Shown: positions 1 through 8,324 of the stretch, one piece after another
Layout: every line of letters starts with the position of its first letter
How positions within the stretch are numbered: the first letter of the stretch is position 1
Source: an uncultured Actinomycetes bacterium
GTDB lineage: Bacteria; Actinomycetota; Actinomycetes; Nanopelagicales; Nanopelagicaceae
Length of the DNA stretch: 64,000 nucleotides
Assembly (NCBI GenBank): GCA_903850565.1
Contig: CAINLV010000029.1
Coordinates: 142,471-206,470, forward strand
Direction: 5' to 3'
Position numbers and translations under genes: made by a program
The notes under the pieces: generated by a model
The model's input: only the letters and a program-made list of their open reading frames with translations
What the model was told of the DNA's origin: nothing
Database searches by the model: none

Positions 1-2
1 CT

Positions 3-485
3 CCAGCTCTGCGCGACGCTTACACAATCTGTCGCGAGTACATGGACAAAGCAATCGCACTTGTTAAACCTGGCGCCACGACTGCAGATATCGTCAAAGT
101 ATGGCCAACGGCGCAAGAGTTCGGTTTTGCAAATGAAGAAGCGGCTTTCGCACTGCAATATGGTCATGGAGTTGGCTTATCCATTTGGGAAAGGCCTATC
201 TTCAGCAGAATGATTTCGTTAGATCATCCAGAAACGCTAGAAGAGGGAATGGTTTTCGCACTGGAGACCTACTGGCCAGCCAAAGATGGTTGGGGCGCGG
301 CTCGGATTGAAGAAGAAGTGATTGTTACCGCAACCGGTTGCGAAATTATCACAAAATTCCCGGCTGAAGAGTTATTGGTGGCGGGGCAAAGATATTTCAC
401 AACTGGCGGATGGTTAAACACAACTCGCGATTCTCAATCGCACTTGAATACCTCAACTTTCAATCACATTGGAAACGGTAAGTAG
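3..485 (+). CDS. M24-family metallopeptidase (Xaa-Pro aminopeptidase/creatinase fold), C-terminal part
   Basis: The reading frame is open from the left edge, so the start lies outside the window. What remains is the end of a pita-bread-fold M24 domain. Counting from the Met at position 42, His42 sits in a GHGVG motif, Glu75 in an EGMVFALE motif, and Glu90-91 in RIEEEVIVT; these match the metal-binding His and two Glu of the family. The two upstream Asp ligands would lie before the edge. Family members cleave X-Pro bonds or C-N bonds of small molecules (creatinase, ectoine hydrolase), so the substrate cannot be told. It ends 3 bp before the EboE gene and is probably co-transcribed with it. Confidence 0.85.
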   Translation, partial: PALRDAYTICREYMDKAIALVKPGATTADIVKVWPTAQEFGFANEEAAFALQYGHGVGLSIWERPIFSRMISLDHPETLEEGMVFALETYWPAKDGWGAARIEEEVIVTATGCEIITKFPAEELLVAGQRYFTTGGWLNTTRDSQSHLNTSTFNHIGNGK

Positions 486-488
486 TTA

Positions 489-1706
489 ATGGATCTTGGT
501 AACGGCTACGGCCACCTGACTTATTCGACCTTGGTCCATCCAGGTGATACTTGGGCGGATATGAAGGAAAGTTTGCAAACATACCTTCCAGGTGTGAAAG
601 CAAAGTTTTCGCCTGATGCTCCTATGGGAGTTTCACTTCGCCTAGCAAATGCTTCAGTTGAAGAACTACTTGCCAATCCGCAAGAGCGATTGTGGTTAAA
701 GAATTTCCTTATTGATCAAGATCTTTATGTTTATACCGTTAATGCTTTTCCTTACGGCCCCTTTAAGGGTCAGCGCGTCAAAGAGCAGGTTTATGAACCT
801 GATTGGACTACCGACGCTCGTACTACCTACACAATGAATGTGGCTGACATTTTGGCTGAAGTCACTGGCTCGGAAGTTGAGCCAACCATTCAAACTGCGC
901 CACTTGCCTTTCGACCCAATGTACTTTCTAGCTCTTATGTAGATGCGTTCAACGAGAACATTTATCGGGTCATTGCCCACTTGATGAATCTAGAGAAACG
1001 AACTGGCCGAAGAGTGAAATTGGCACTTGAACCAGAGCCATTTTGCTATCTAGAAACAATCCCGGAAACCGTCACTTACTTCCAAGAGCAGATCTACAGT
1101 TTGGCGGCTGCAGAACGCATTTCACAATTATCGGGTGAGCCATTAGCAGAAGTATTCGGAGCGACTCGGCGCTACTTGGGAATTGTTTTAGATATCTGTC
1201 ACCAATCGGTGCAATTCGAAAATATCGCAGATGACATCAATCAGTTGTCACAAGCGGGAATCCCAATTTTCAAATTACAGGAAGCGGCAGCTCTTCAGGT
1301 TGAACATGTGACTCCAGAGATCGTTCAAGAGTTAAAGAAATACACTGGGACTATTTATTTGAGTCAAACGACCGAACTTCGGGATGGCAAAATAACTAGA
1401 TACCTAAACCTCGAAGATGCGATAGCTGCGTGGGAAGAAGATCCTGGCCCGCGCGAATGGCGAACTCATTTTCATGTTCCAGTGTTCCTGAAAGATCTTG
1501 GTCCATTCCAAACAACTCGTGGTGGAATTGATGCGGCGCTGAAGGTGCACGCAAAGACTCCGTTATCCACGCACTTAGAAATCGAAACCTACACCTGGGA
1601 TGTTTTGCCCGAACATTTAAAAACCGGTGACATTTCCGAATATGTTATTAGGGAACTTGAATATGTTCGTGATGAATTGGCCAGGCAAGTCGCCGCTTTA
1701 GCGTAA
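489..1706 (+). CDS. eboE: EboE-like metabolite traffic protein (TIM-barrel)
   Basis: 405 aa, about the length of cyanobacterial EboE. It has the family's hallmarks as I remember them: an N-terminal GHLTYSTLVHPGDTW segment, an LYVYTVNAFPYG strand near residue 80, LALEPEPFCYLET near 180, LDICHQSVQFEN near 240, and a C-terminal FHVPVFL followed by THLEIETYTWDVLP. EboE has a xylose-isomerase-like barrel. The ebo genes were described as helping export a scytonemin precursor in cyanobacteria and occur in other phyla with unknown cargo. Here it is the last gene of its unit: it follows an M24 peptidase by 3 bp and precedes a strong hairpin. Whether eboA-D lie upstream cannot be seen. Confidence 0.85.
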   Translation: MDLGNGYGHLTYSTLVHPGDTWADMKESLQTYLPGVKAKFSPDAPMGVSLRLANASVEELLANPQERLWLKNFLIDQDLYVYTVNAFPYGPFKGQRVKEQVYEPDWTTDARTTYTMNVADILAEVTGSEVEPTIQTAPLAFRPNVLSSSYVDAFNENIYRVIAHLMNLEKRTGRRVKLALEPEPFCYLETIPETVTYFQEQIYSLAAAERISQLSGEPLAEVFGATRRYLGIVLDICHQSVQFENIADDINQLSQAGIPIFKLQEAAALQVEHVTPEIVQELKKYTGTIYLSQTTELRDGKITRYLNLEDAIAAWEEDPGPREWRTHFHVPVFLKDLGPFQTTRGGIDAALKVHAKTPLSTHLEIETYTWDVLPEHLKTGDISEYVIRELEYVRDELARQVAALA

Positions 1707-1724
1707 GAAGAAATAACCCCCTGA

Positions 1725-1756
1725 CCGACCTAGAGCGTCTGCTCACTCTAGGTCGG
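1725..1756. terminator. Bidirectional hairpin terminator
   Basis: A perfect 11-bp inverted repeat (CCGACCTAGAG / CTCTAGGTCGG) with a 10-nt loop lies between the convergent eboE-like gene and the S51 peptidase gene. It is followed by AAGCGGTTTT on the plus strand. The location between two gene ends and the stem strength support a terminator serving both strands; the T-tract is short. Confidence 0.8.
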
Positions 1757-1764
1757 AAGCGGTT

Positions 1765-2505
1765 TTAAAGGAGGATACGGTCGCCTTCTTGATAACGGTT
1801 AGTGGGAGCTCCGCGCAAGATATGAACGCCGGCAAATCCGTGAACTTCCCAAATCCCAACTTCATAGGTGGACTCATCATGAAGTCCGGTGACTAGAGCA
1901 GTACTTTCATCAATGCCAATCACAATTACGCCATCTGGTGCTTGTAGCAAGACTTTTGCCGCGCCATCGGGAATCCAACCAAAGAATTTGTTGTAGTGCG
2001 GAATAACTCTTATGTTGGAAAGTAAATCTAAACCTGGGTCTCCTTCACTTTTTAACTTCATGAAATGCGGGACATCTTTTGCTAGCGCCATTGCCCCAGC
2101 GCTGCATCCCGCCAATGAAGATCCAGCACGCCAATTCTTTTCAATTGCCCGCCACACTGGGGTATCTATAAGCGATTTCGCTAAGTAGCTTGGGTCGCCA
2201 CCTGATAGGTAGATCAATCCGGCGTTTTCGATATGGTCGGCATATGCCTCATTCATAGCATCTTCGCGATTGAAAACTGGGAGAAATACTTGTTTAGCTT
2301 CCAGACGATCGGCCGCAGCCGCGCCCATAGACTCCCAGTAGGTCAGACTTTTCGGACCTTCTTGGCCAGCAGCGGTTGCCAATTGCACGAAATGGTTTGC
2401 CTTGCCTCGGTTTATTGCCCGATTAAGGAGCGCACCTTCTAGGGGTTCCATCACTGGTAGATATTCACCAGATCCAACGAGAGCCAGCGCTCCGACCTTT
2501 TCCAT
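1765..2505 (-). CDS. Peptidase S51 family protein (dipeptidase E/cyanophycinase-like)
   Basis: 246 aa. The nucleophile elbow GCSAGAMA places the catalytic Ser at residue 135, and YLSGGDPSYL near residue 100 is the other conserved block of the family. S51 enzymes are cytoplasmic serine hydrolases with a class I glutamine-amidotransferase-like fold; they cleave alpha-Asp dipeptides (PepE) or cyanophycin. The length fits PepE-like proteins better than exported cyanophycinases, and no signal peptide is visible. Substrate is not certain. It is transcribed alone, divergently from the LCP gene 99 bp away. Confidence 0.8.
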   Translation of the reverse strand: MEKVGALALVGSGEYLPVMEPLEGALLNRAINRGKANHFVQLATAAGQEGPKSLTYWESMGAAAADRLEAKQVFLPVFNREDAMNEAYADHIENAGLIYLSGGDPSYLAKSLIDTPVWRAIEKNWRAGSSLAGCSAGAMALAKDVPHFMKLKSEGDPGLDLLSNIRVIPHYNKFFGWIPDGAAKVLLQAPDGVIVIGIDESTALVTGLHDESTYEVGIWEVHGFAGVHILRGAPTNRYQEGDRILL

Positions 2506-2591
2506 AACTTACTTTAACCGCTAGATAGGTGGTGCGACATAAGCACATCCTTAGAAATTATTGAGATTCAATGCCATCCGCGCCCAACAGA

Positions 2592-2597
2592 TAAGAT
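2592..2597 (+). promoter_or_regulatory. Putative -10 element of the LCP gene (leaderless)
   Basis: TAAGAT lies 7 nt before the ATG at 2605, and no Shine-Dalgarno is present in between. The spacing would put the transcription start on or next to the start codon. No convincing -35 is visible at 17 bp. Confidence 0.4.
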
Positions 2598-2604
2598 TCG
2601 CCAT

Positions 2605-3786
2605 ATGCGCAATAGACCCTCGAAAGTGACCGCCGGGCTATCTATCGCCATCGTTTTAGCTTCGGCCGGTTTTGCATTCTTTAGCAAGACGGCAACCAGT
2701 TCTATCCCTCGTTCGAAGGTCCTACAGGGGGCAAAGAAGTCAATCCAGGGCGACACCAATATCTTGTTATTAGGTTTAGATAGCCGCCGAGATGCCAATG
2801 GTGCGGACTTGCCTCGCGCCCTCCTAGATCTAATGCATGTGGGCTCCAGTAGCTCCATCGGTGGATATAACACCAACACCATGATCGTCATTCACATCCC
2901 CGCCAATGGCACCAAGGCGGTTGCGATTTCAATCCCGCGCGATGACTACGTCAATGTTCCTGGTCTAGGTATGAAGAAAATCAAAGAGGCATACGGCTAC
3001 GCAAAATATGCCGAGGATTCAAAGCTCTACAAGCAGGGTGTGAAAGAGCCGTTGAGAGAGCACTTAGCCAGAGATGCTGGCCGGAAGGCAACCATCGCCA
3101 CCATTACCCAAATGTTAGGTATCCCTATCGATCACCTCGCCGAAGTGAACTTGGTCGGTTTTTACGACCTAGCCACCGCACTGGGTGGTATCCAAGTTTG
3201 TCTCAACAAAGCAGTTAACGACGCTCAGTACTCCGGCGCAATTTTCCCTGCCGGTCTCCAAACGATCACTGGAGTCGACGCACTCAAATTCGTAAGGCAG
3301 CGCCACGGCCTGCCCAATGGCGACTTGGATCGAACTCATCGTCAGCAAGCATTCATCACCGGGGTGATTCAGAAATTTAAGACTCAAGGGATTTTGGGAG
3401 ATTTAGGAAAACTCAAAGCGCTTCTCAATGTTGCGAAGAAAGATGTAGTAATTGACTCTGGCTGGGATATTTTAGGATTCTTGCCACAAGCCAAGGCGCT
3501 AACAGGTGGCCACATAACTTTTAGCACATTGCCTATCGAAGGTTATGTAATGCGCAACAGTCAAAGTGTGAATTTAATTGACCTAGTTAAAGTTCAAAAA
3601 TTCACCCACGACCTCTTTTATCCACCAAAGCCAACTCCAAAACCAACGGCATCTGGTACTTCTTCTCCTGGCTCAGCAACCTCAACTGCGAAGGCGATTC
3701 CGAAACCCAAGCCAACAAAGGTTAACTACGCAAACTTGGCCAACGGAAAATCAGTTGATGGCAGCTCGATTCCTTGCGTTAACTAA
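2605..3786 (+). CDS. LytR-CpsA-Psr (LCP) family glycopolymer transferase
   Basis: 393 aa. One N-terminal membrane anchor (about residues 8-26) is followed by an extracellular LCP domain. Typical motifs are present: LLLGLDSRR near residue 55, SIPRDDYV near 109, and LDRTHRQQAFI near 235, supplying the Asp and Arg residues that bind the pyrophosphate lipid substrate. A Pro/Thr/Ser-rich tail follows residue 340. LCP enzymes move undecaprenyl-linked polymers onto peptidoglycan; in mycobacteria and corynebacteria they link arabinogalactan. Which polymer is used here is unknown. It is divergent from the S51 gene and followed after 23 bp by a transporter gene. Confidence 0.88.
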   Translation: MRNRPSKVTAGLSIAIVLASAGFAFFSKTATSSIPRSKVLQGAKKSIQGDTNILLLGLDSRRDANGADLPRALLDLMHVGSSSSIGGYNTNTMIVIHIPANGTKAVAISIPRDDYVNVPGLGMKKIKEAYGYAKYAEDSKLYKQGVKEPLREHLARDAGRKATIATITQMLGIPIDHLAEVNLVGFYDLATALGGIQVCLNKAVNDAQYSGAIFPAGLQTITGVDALKFVRQRHGLPNGDLDRTHRQQAFITGVIQKFKTQGILGDLGKLKALLNVAKKDVVIDSGWDILGFLPQAKALTGGHITFSTLPIEGYVMRNSQSVNLIDLVKVQKFTHDLFYPPKPTPKPTASGTSSPGSATSTAKAIPKPKPTKVNYANLANGKSVDGSSIPCVN

Positions 3787-3809
3787 TAGCTCGAAGAGAC
3801 GAGAAAATC

Positions 3810-4739
3810 TTGTACGGACTTGTAACAATAATTGTTGGCGCGTTAGTGGCAGTTCAATCACGTATTAATGGACAACTAGCTACCACCGTTCATAATGGAA
3901 TTGCCGGCGCTCTGCTTTCCAATCTTGCTGGTTGGGTTTTTCTCTGGGCTTTAGTTTTTGGATTGCGGGCCGAAAGATTGGCGCTCAAAAAAGTTATTAG
4001 CGCTTGGAAGAATAAGAAGATTAAGTGGTGGGAATTCACGGGAGGATTGGGGGGCGGTTTTTTCCTTTCCATGCAGAGCATCAACGTCCCGCAGATTGGC
4101 GTCGCAATTTTTACTATCGCGACTATCGGAGGCCAAACTGTGACCTCTTTGATTGTAGATAAAATTGGAATCTCCCCCAGCGGCAAGAAACATATAACGA
4201 TTCCTAGAGTTGTTGGAGCGGTCACAACGCTAGTGGCGGTCACTATTGCGGTTAAGCCGGAATTAACCGGCACTACTTTTAAATTAGTGCCAATAGTCTT
4301 GACAGTCCTTGTCGGAGCGGTGGTTGCCTTTCAACAGGCTATTAATGGCCGTCTTAATGTCGTTACTGGCCGGCCATTGGCTACCAGCTGGATTAACTTT
4401 TCGATAGGTTCCATGGTTTTGACGACCGCGTTGGTTATTAATCTTCTCAATGGTGGCCATATCAGTAAGTTGCCTTCCAACCCATGGCTCTATCTAGGTG
4501 GACCTTTAGGGCTTTTCTATATTGCCATCTCTGCCTACGTCGTAAAGCACATGGGTGTACTCAATTTCATCCTATTTAGTGTTACCGGACAGTTGATTGG
4601 CGCGCTGCTTCTGGACTGGTTAGTCCCTGCCACAAAGAATCCAGTGAGTGGTTACCTGATTTTCGGAACCTTAATGACTCTCGCCTCGATCGCAGCTTCA
4701 CAACTTTTTGAAAATAAAGTCACTAACCGCCAAAGGTAA
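3810..4739 (+). CDS. DMT-superfamily inner-membrane transporter (YdcZ/DUF606-type)
   Basis: 309 aa with about ten hydrophobic helices arranged as two similar halves. Each half has an (A)VQSRINGQL / AFQQAINGRL motif (residues ~15 and ~172), typical of DUF606/YdcZ proteins, which here occur as a two-repeat version. The substrate is unknown. The start is TTG at 3810, preceded by a purine-rich GAAGAGACGAG; no better ATG precedes the first helix. The last 17 bp overlap the convergent dipZ gene. Confidence 0.75.
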   Translation: MYGLVTIIVGALVAVQSRINGQLATTVHNGIAGALLSNLAGWVFLWALVFGLRAERLALKKVISAWKNKKIKWWEFTGGLGGGFFLSMQSINVPQIGVAIFTIATIGGQTVTSLIVDKIGISPSGKKHITIPRVVGAVTTLVAVTIAVKPELTGTTFKLVPIVLTVLVGAVVAFQQAINGRLNVVTGRPLATSWINFSIGSMVLTTALVINLLNGGHISKLPSNPWLYLGGPLGLFYIAISAYVVKHMGVLNFILFSVTGQLIGALLLDWLVPATKNPVSGYLIFGTLMTLASIAASQLFENKVTNRQR

Positions 4740-6405
4740 AGGTGTGAAGAGATACCCCTGGCGGCACCGTTATGGAAATCGTGTGTTCTCCAAAGATCGG
4801 AAATGTTGCTAGGTGATAAAGATTTGATCCAGAAATATTTAACTTTCCTTGCGGATCTTCGGAGGTAAAGTTACCGGATTCGCCAATCACTTTAACTGAA
4901 GCCTCATATGTTCTTGAATCAGCAACGCTAGCTACTAAATAAACATCCTTGGCATTTACCTTAAAGGTTAGCGTCGCCCCTACTCCTTGACTGGTGATTT
5001 TATCTGGCTCAACGTTCCAACTTCCACCGATTGTCCAGAAATCAGAGAGCAGTGGTAATCGGGGCTGAAAATTATTGACTCCATCTTGCAACGCGCCATT
5101 GCCCATAAATCGGGACGCTCTCTCCGTTCCGAAGTAGGTTTCCGGTGTTTGATTAGGGTTATAGGCATCCACTTCCTTGGGACTTACTAATGTGGCGCTA
5201 TCTCCCAACAAACTTTGTATCGCTTTTTCCGTCGCTAAGTATTCGCCCTCACCGTAATGAACGTTGACAACTTTCCCATCTCGATTGATCAAATAGTGGG
5301 CCGGCCAGTATTGATTTGCGAAGGCGTTCCAGGTCATTAAATTGTTATCTAGCGCGATGGGATAGGTCAATCCGTATTGCTTCGTCGCTTTTTCAACGTT
5401 GGTCAGCACTTTTTCGAAACTGAACTCAGGTGCGTGTATTCCAATTACTACAAAGCCTTTTGACTTATAAGTCTCGTACCATTTCTCAACATAAGGAAGC
5501 GTCCGAACGCAGTTAATGCAGGAGTAGGTCCAGAAATCGATCATTACAACCTTGCCGCGCAGAGCTTTTAGCGTAAGCGGAGAGCTGTTTATCCATGATT
5601 GCAATCCCGTTAATTCTGGTGCTAAGTACGGTGAAACATTGGTTGCACTTGAACTATTGGGGTTTTGACCGGGAGTCTTTACCTGCGCCAAAAGTGATTG
5701 GTCGATAGAACTCACGTCAAAAGGCGTGTGCGTTGTTACCCACAGCTCTGCTTTCTTGTCGTAACCGAAGCCGATGCCAATTCCGATCAGAATGAATAGC
5801 GCACCTAGGGCGCGACGAACCAGGCCATGTGAATCAATTGCCCAAGAGAACTTGTTAAGGAACTTCCGTCCTTTTATGGAGATCAATAGCAGAATGGTTA
5901 CTAATCCCAAGCTATAAGCAAGAAGATAGAAGAGACCTGCAAATAAATTTTTTGGCAAGATCGTCGCCAAAATAAAGGCGTAGGTTGGGCTGCAACTGGA
6001 GAAAACTGGTCCTAGGGCTAAGCCGGTGGCAATTGCCCCGAAGCGACCTTTGCGAGTTACTCCGGCTTGAAGCAGTCGGTCTGAACGTGCTTGCCAACCC
6101 AACGCTGCCGATATTCGATCCCACGCAGAGGGAAAGAGGGTGCTGATTCCAAGAGCGATTACCAATCCGGCCGAAAAGTTAATCCACAGTTGTGGGGATA
6201 CGCCAATAAAGATGGAGCTGACTTTCAATAAGTAAGTAAAAAGAATTAGCGATGTAGCAAGTGACCCGGCAATGAAGTACGGGCGAGTTCGATCTTTTTC
6301 ATCTCCTGATATGGCGCCACCAATGATTATTGGTAGTAGTGGTAAAACACAGGGCGCCAGGGCGGTTAGTGCACCAGCAATGAAGGCGAGAAAGAGAAGG
6401 ATCAC
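4723..6405 (-). CDS. dipZ: DipZ-type CcdA-thioredoxin fusion (thiol-disulfide transfer)
   Basis: 560 aa in three parts. Residues 1-225 form a CcdA-like membrane domain with Cys19 and Cys138, the pair that carries electrons across the membrane. Residues ~275-410 are an extracytoplasmic TlpA/thioredoxin-like domain with active site Cys296-x-x-Cys299 (WTYSCINC). Residues ~430-560 form a beta-rich domain matching the C-terminal carbohydrate-binding-like module of mycobacterial DipZ. The protein likely passes reducing power from cytoplasmic thioredoxin to exported proteins. It overlaps the convergent DMT gene by 17 bp; a small secreted-peptide gene lies 28 bp upstream. Confidence 0.9.
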   Translation of the reverse strand: MILLFLAFIAGALTALAPCVLPLLPIIIGGAISGDEKDRTRPYFIAGSLATSLILFTYLLKVSSIFIGVSPQLWINFSAGLVIALGISTLFPSAWDRISAALGWQARSDRLLQAGVTRKGRFGAIATGLALGPVFSSCSPTYAFILATILPKNLFAGLFYLLAYSLGLVTILLLISIKGRKFLNKFSWAIDSHGLVRRALGALFILIGIGIGFGYDKKAELWVTTHTPFDVSSIDQSLLAQVKTPGQNPNSSSATNVSPYLAPELTGLQSWINSSPLTLKALRGKVVMIDFWTYSCINCVRTLPYVEKWYETYKSKGFVVIGIHAPEFSFEKVLTNVEKATKQYGLTYPIALDNNLMTWNAFANQYWPAHYLINRDGKVVNVHYGEGEYLATEKAIQSLLGDSATLVSPKEVDAYNPNQTPETYFGTERASRFMGNGALQDGVNNFQPRLPLLSDFWTIGGSWNVEPDKITSQGVGATLTFKVNAKDVYLVASVADSRTYEASVKVIGESGNFTSEDPQGKLNISGSNLYHLATFPIFGEHTISITVPPGVSLHTFTFGG

Positions 6406-6433
6406 GCCTGCACTGTAGTTAAATTATTGAAAT

Positions 6434-6661
6434 TTAGTCATCTGATTCGGAATTTCCACCTGAAATTGATGGTGCAACCGTGATGGTCTTGGCTCCGGCA
6501 GTCGTCAGGGCCGCGCTATTGGCTGTGGTCGTAACTGCGGAATTACTGGTTAATGAGCCGGTAAGCGATCCTGATTGCTGTGGTGCCAACTGAACCAACG
6601 TCACAGCACCCGAGATAATTACTCCGAAAGCCAAGATTGCTATATGTCGTTTCATCTCCAA
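6434..6661 (-). CDS. Small exported protein of unknown function
   Basis: 75 aa. After MEMKRH comes a hydrophobic segment (residues 6-27) that reads as a signal peptide or anchor, then a Ser/Thr/Ala/Gly-rich low-complexity stretch ending in an acidic SESDD tail. No family is recognised. It sits 28 bp upstream of dipZ on the same strand, so the two may share a transcript. The clean signal-like N-terminus and start position support a real gene, but the short biased composition makes it less certain. Confidence 0.5.
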   Translation of the reverse strand: MEMKRHIAILAFGVIISGAVTLVQLAPQQSGSLTGSLTSNSAVTTTANSAALTTAGAKTITVAPSISGGNSESDD

Positions 6662-6741
6662 AGTATCGGTAACCAGGCTGGTTAGACGCCCAAAGGATCC
6701 TGAACATTGGCTGGTAATATTGTGCTTTGCTTTTTTGATGG

Positions 6742-6747
6742 GAGAAT
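6742..6747 (+). promoter_or_regulatory. Putative -10 element of the tetR gene (leaderless)
   Basis: GAGAAT, the same hexamer proposed for the dnaK promoter, lies 6 nt before the ATG at 6754. A partial -35 (TTGTGC, 6720-6725) is 16 bp upstream. There is no Shine-Dalgarno between the hexamer and the ATG. Confidence 0.4.
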
Positions 6748-6753
6748 GTACCT

Positions 6754-7341
6754 ATGCCAAAGATCTTCGCGCCTAACTTAGCTGCTCATCGAGAATTTCG
6801 TCGTCAGCAACTAATGAGCGCCGCCTTGGAACTTGCAGTGGCGAATGGCGCCCAGGCGATAACGGTCGCCGCGGTTGCTCAAAAGGCAGGGCTTTCCCGT
6901 TCTTCGATTTATGAATATTTTTCAAGTTCTGCCGATTTAGTAGCAGACCTAGTCGTTGAAGAACTTGAGCACTACGCACTTCGACTCACCGATGCCATCA
7001 AAGACGCGGTAGATCCATTTGATAAATTGTCCTTATGGATTGCTGAAGGGTTGCGCTACGTCGCAGATGGTCGGCACATGTTAGTTAAATCTTTAAATAC
7101 CGTGACGACTCCGGATTATCGAAAAGAAGATATTGCAATTGGGCACCGAAAATTAATTGCCCCACTTCGACAAGCCATTGCAGCCACGGACATTAAAGAT
7201 GTAGCAGCGGCATTGACTTACATATCAAGCATCACCGATGCGGCAAGTATTCGAATTGAGTCTGGAAATGAACCAGAGCTCGAAATTCGGAATGCAACGG
7301 TATTTGCGATTGCCGGACTTCGAGCTCTAGGGCGTAACTAA
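6754..7341 (+). CDS. TetR/AcrR-family transcriptional regulator
   Basis: 195 aa. The N-terminal helix-turn-helix spans residues ~20-58, with TVAAVAQKAGLSRSSIYEYF as the recognition core. The C-terminal ligand-binding part is not conserved enough to suggest an effector. It is flanked by dipZ plus the small exported gene (divergent) and by the haem/iron locus (convergent). Control of the divergent unit is the simplest guess, not shown by the sequence. The start ATG has no Shine-Dalgarno but a -10-like hexamer 6 nt upstream. Confidence 0.85.
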   Translation: MPKIFAPNLAAHREFRRQQLMSAALELAVANGAQAITVAAVAQKAGLSRSSIYEYFSSSADLVADLVVEELEHYALRLTDAIKDAVDPFDKLSLWIAEGLRYVADGRHMLVKSLNTVTTPDYRKEDIAIGHRKLIAPLRQAIAATDIKDVAAALTYISSITDAASIRIESGNEPELEIRNATVFAIAGLRALGRN

Positions 7342-8313
7342 CTACTTTATTTTTGAAACCTTCAGTGCAATTTTGGAACTGTAGGAATTAAATAGTCCAA
7401 CTCTTCCAGTAGCTTTTGCAATGAGCGTACAAGTTCCAGTCTTAATTATTTTCACTTGATTTCCAACGATTGAGCAGATTTTCGCTGAGGTAGTTTTATA
7501 TGAAATCTTCTCCCCGAAATTTGTCATTTGGGCTAATAGGATGGAATTTTTTATCGCAGCGGCTCCGAATGGAACTGGGGTTTGAATGCCAATTTTCAAG
7601 TTCACTGGGAAGTGCGAAGTTACCGTGGCGACAGTTGCATTTCCTGGGGAAGTAATTGCCACATCGCATTGACCTGATCCCTTAAGGGCAGTCAACATAT
7701 TTCCAACCATCGAGCAGTTTTCGCCATAAACTTTAAAAGTTGGCGCAACTCCAGAGCCAGTAGTCGCATCAATGGAAACCGGGGTCTGATATGAAATGGT
7801 GAAGGGTGCGGCACTTGAGAGGGTTTTGCCGTTAACCGAAGCAGTAATTGTGTCGTTTGGGAGCGCTGCAACTATTGGGGTGGTAGTAGCGGCGGCAAAA
7901 GTAATAGGAATAAATTGATCTTCGGAGGTATCGCTCTGCGCCGTGTGATCTAGTCGAACAAAAATGCCGCAGACCATGTGGTAGCAATCTGCGCCAGTGA
8001 AATAGGCAGTTACTTTAACTTTTACATCACCTTTGGGAGATGCAGGCGCTTGTGGGTCATTGGAAACCCAAACTTGAGCGGTGCTAAAGATTGTTGGGCG
8101 GGCACCGGTTTCTGGTTGAACCGCTTCATAGAGGTATAGCCCGTGCGCCGTTGGGAAATTTCCAAATCCGAAATGTATATCGGCGCCATTGGGATCCAAA
8201 TTTGTGTAAGGACCACCTTGGACAACCACACTTGGGGCGGCGCTTGCTCCTGCAAACGAACTTGCGATTGTTAACCCCGCTGCCAACAGCGCAACGATTC
8301 GAACTTTGGACAT
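7342..8313 (-). CDS. Secreted neocarzinostatin-like/Ig-fold protein of a haem or iron uptake locus
   Basis: 323 aa from the ATG at 8313, chosen because GAAGGAA lies just upstream and the signal peptide (residues 1-25, ending near GASA) then starts correctly. Residues ~26-150 form a beta-rich domain ending in DCYHMVCGIFVRLDHT...IPITF, which matches the end of the neighbouring protein. The C-terminal half holds two units with the pattern C-x2-VGN-x~9-G-x-C (near residues 200 and 280), like bacterial Ig-like repeats. The position next to a binding-protein ABC transporter suggests a surface haem or iron role. No enzymatic motif is seen. Confidence 0.6.
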   Translation of the reverse strand: MSKVRIVALLAAGLTIASSFAGASAAPSVVVQGGPYTNLDPNGADIHFGFGNFPTAHGLYLYEAVQPETGARPTIFSTAQVWVSNDPQAPASPKGDVKVKVTAYFTGADCYHMVCGIFVRLDHTAQSDTSEDQFIPITFAAATTTPIVAALPNDTITASVNGKTLSSAAPFTISYQTPVSIDATTGSGVAPTFKVYGENCSMVGNMLTALKGSGQCDVAITSPGNATVATVTSHFPVNLKIGIQTPVPFGAAAIKNSILLAQMTNFGEKISYKTTSAKICSIVGNQVKIIKTGTCTLIAKATGRVGLFNSYSSKIALKVSKIK

Positions 8314-8324
8314 ATTTCCTTCTT

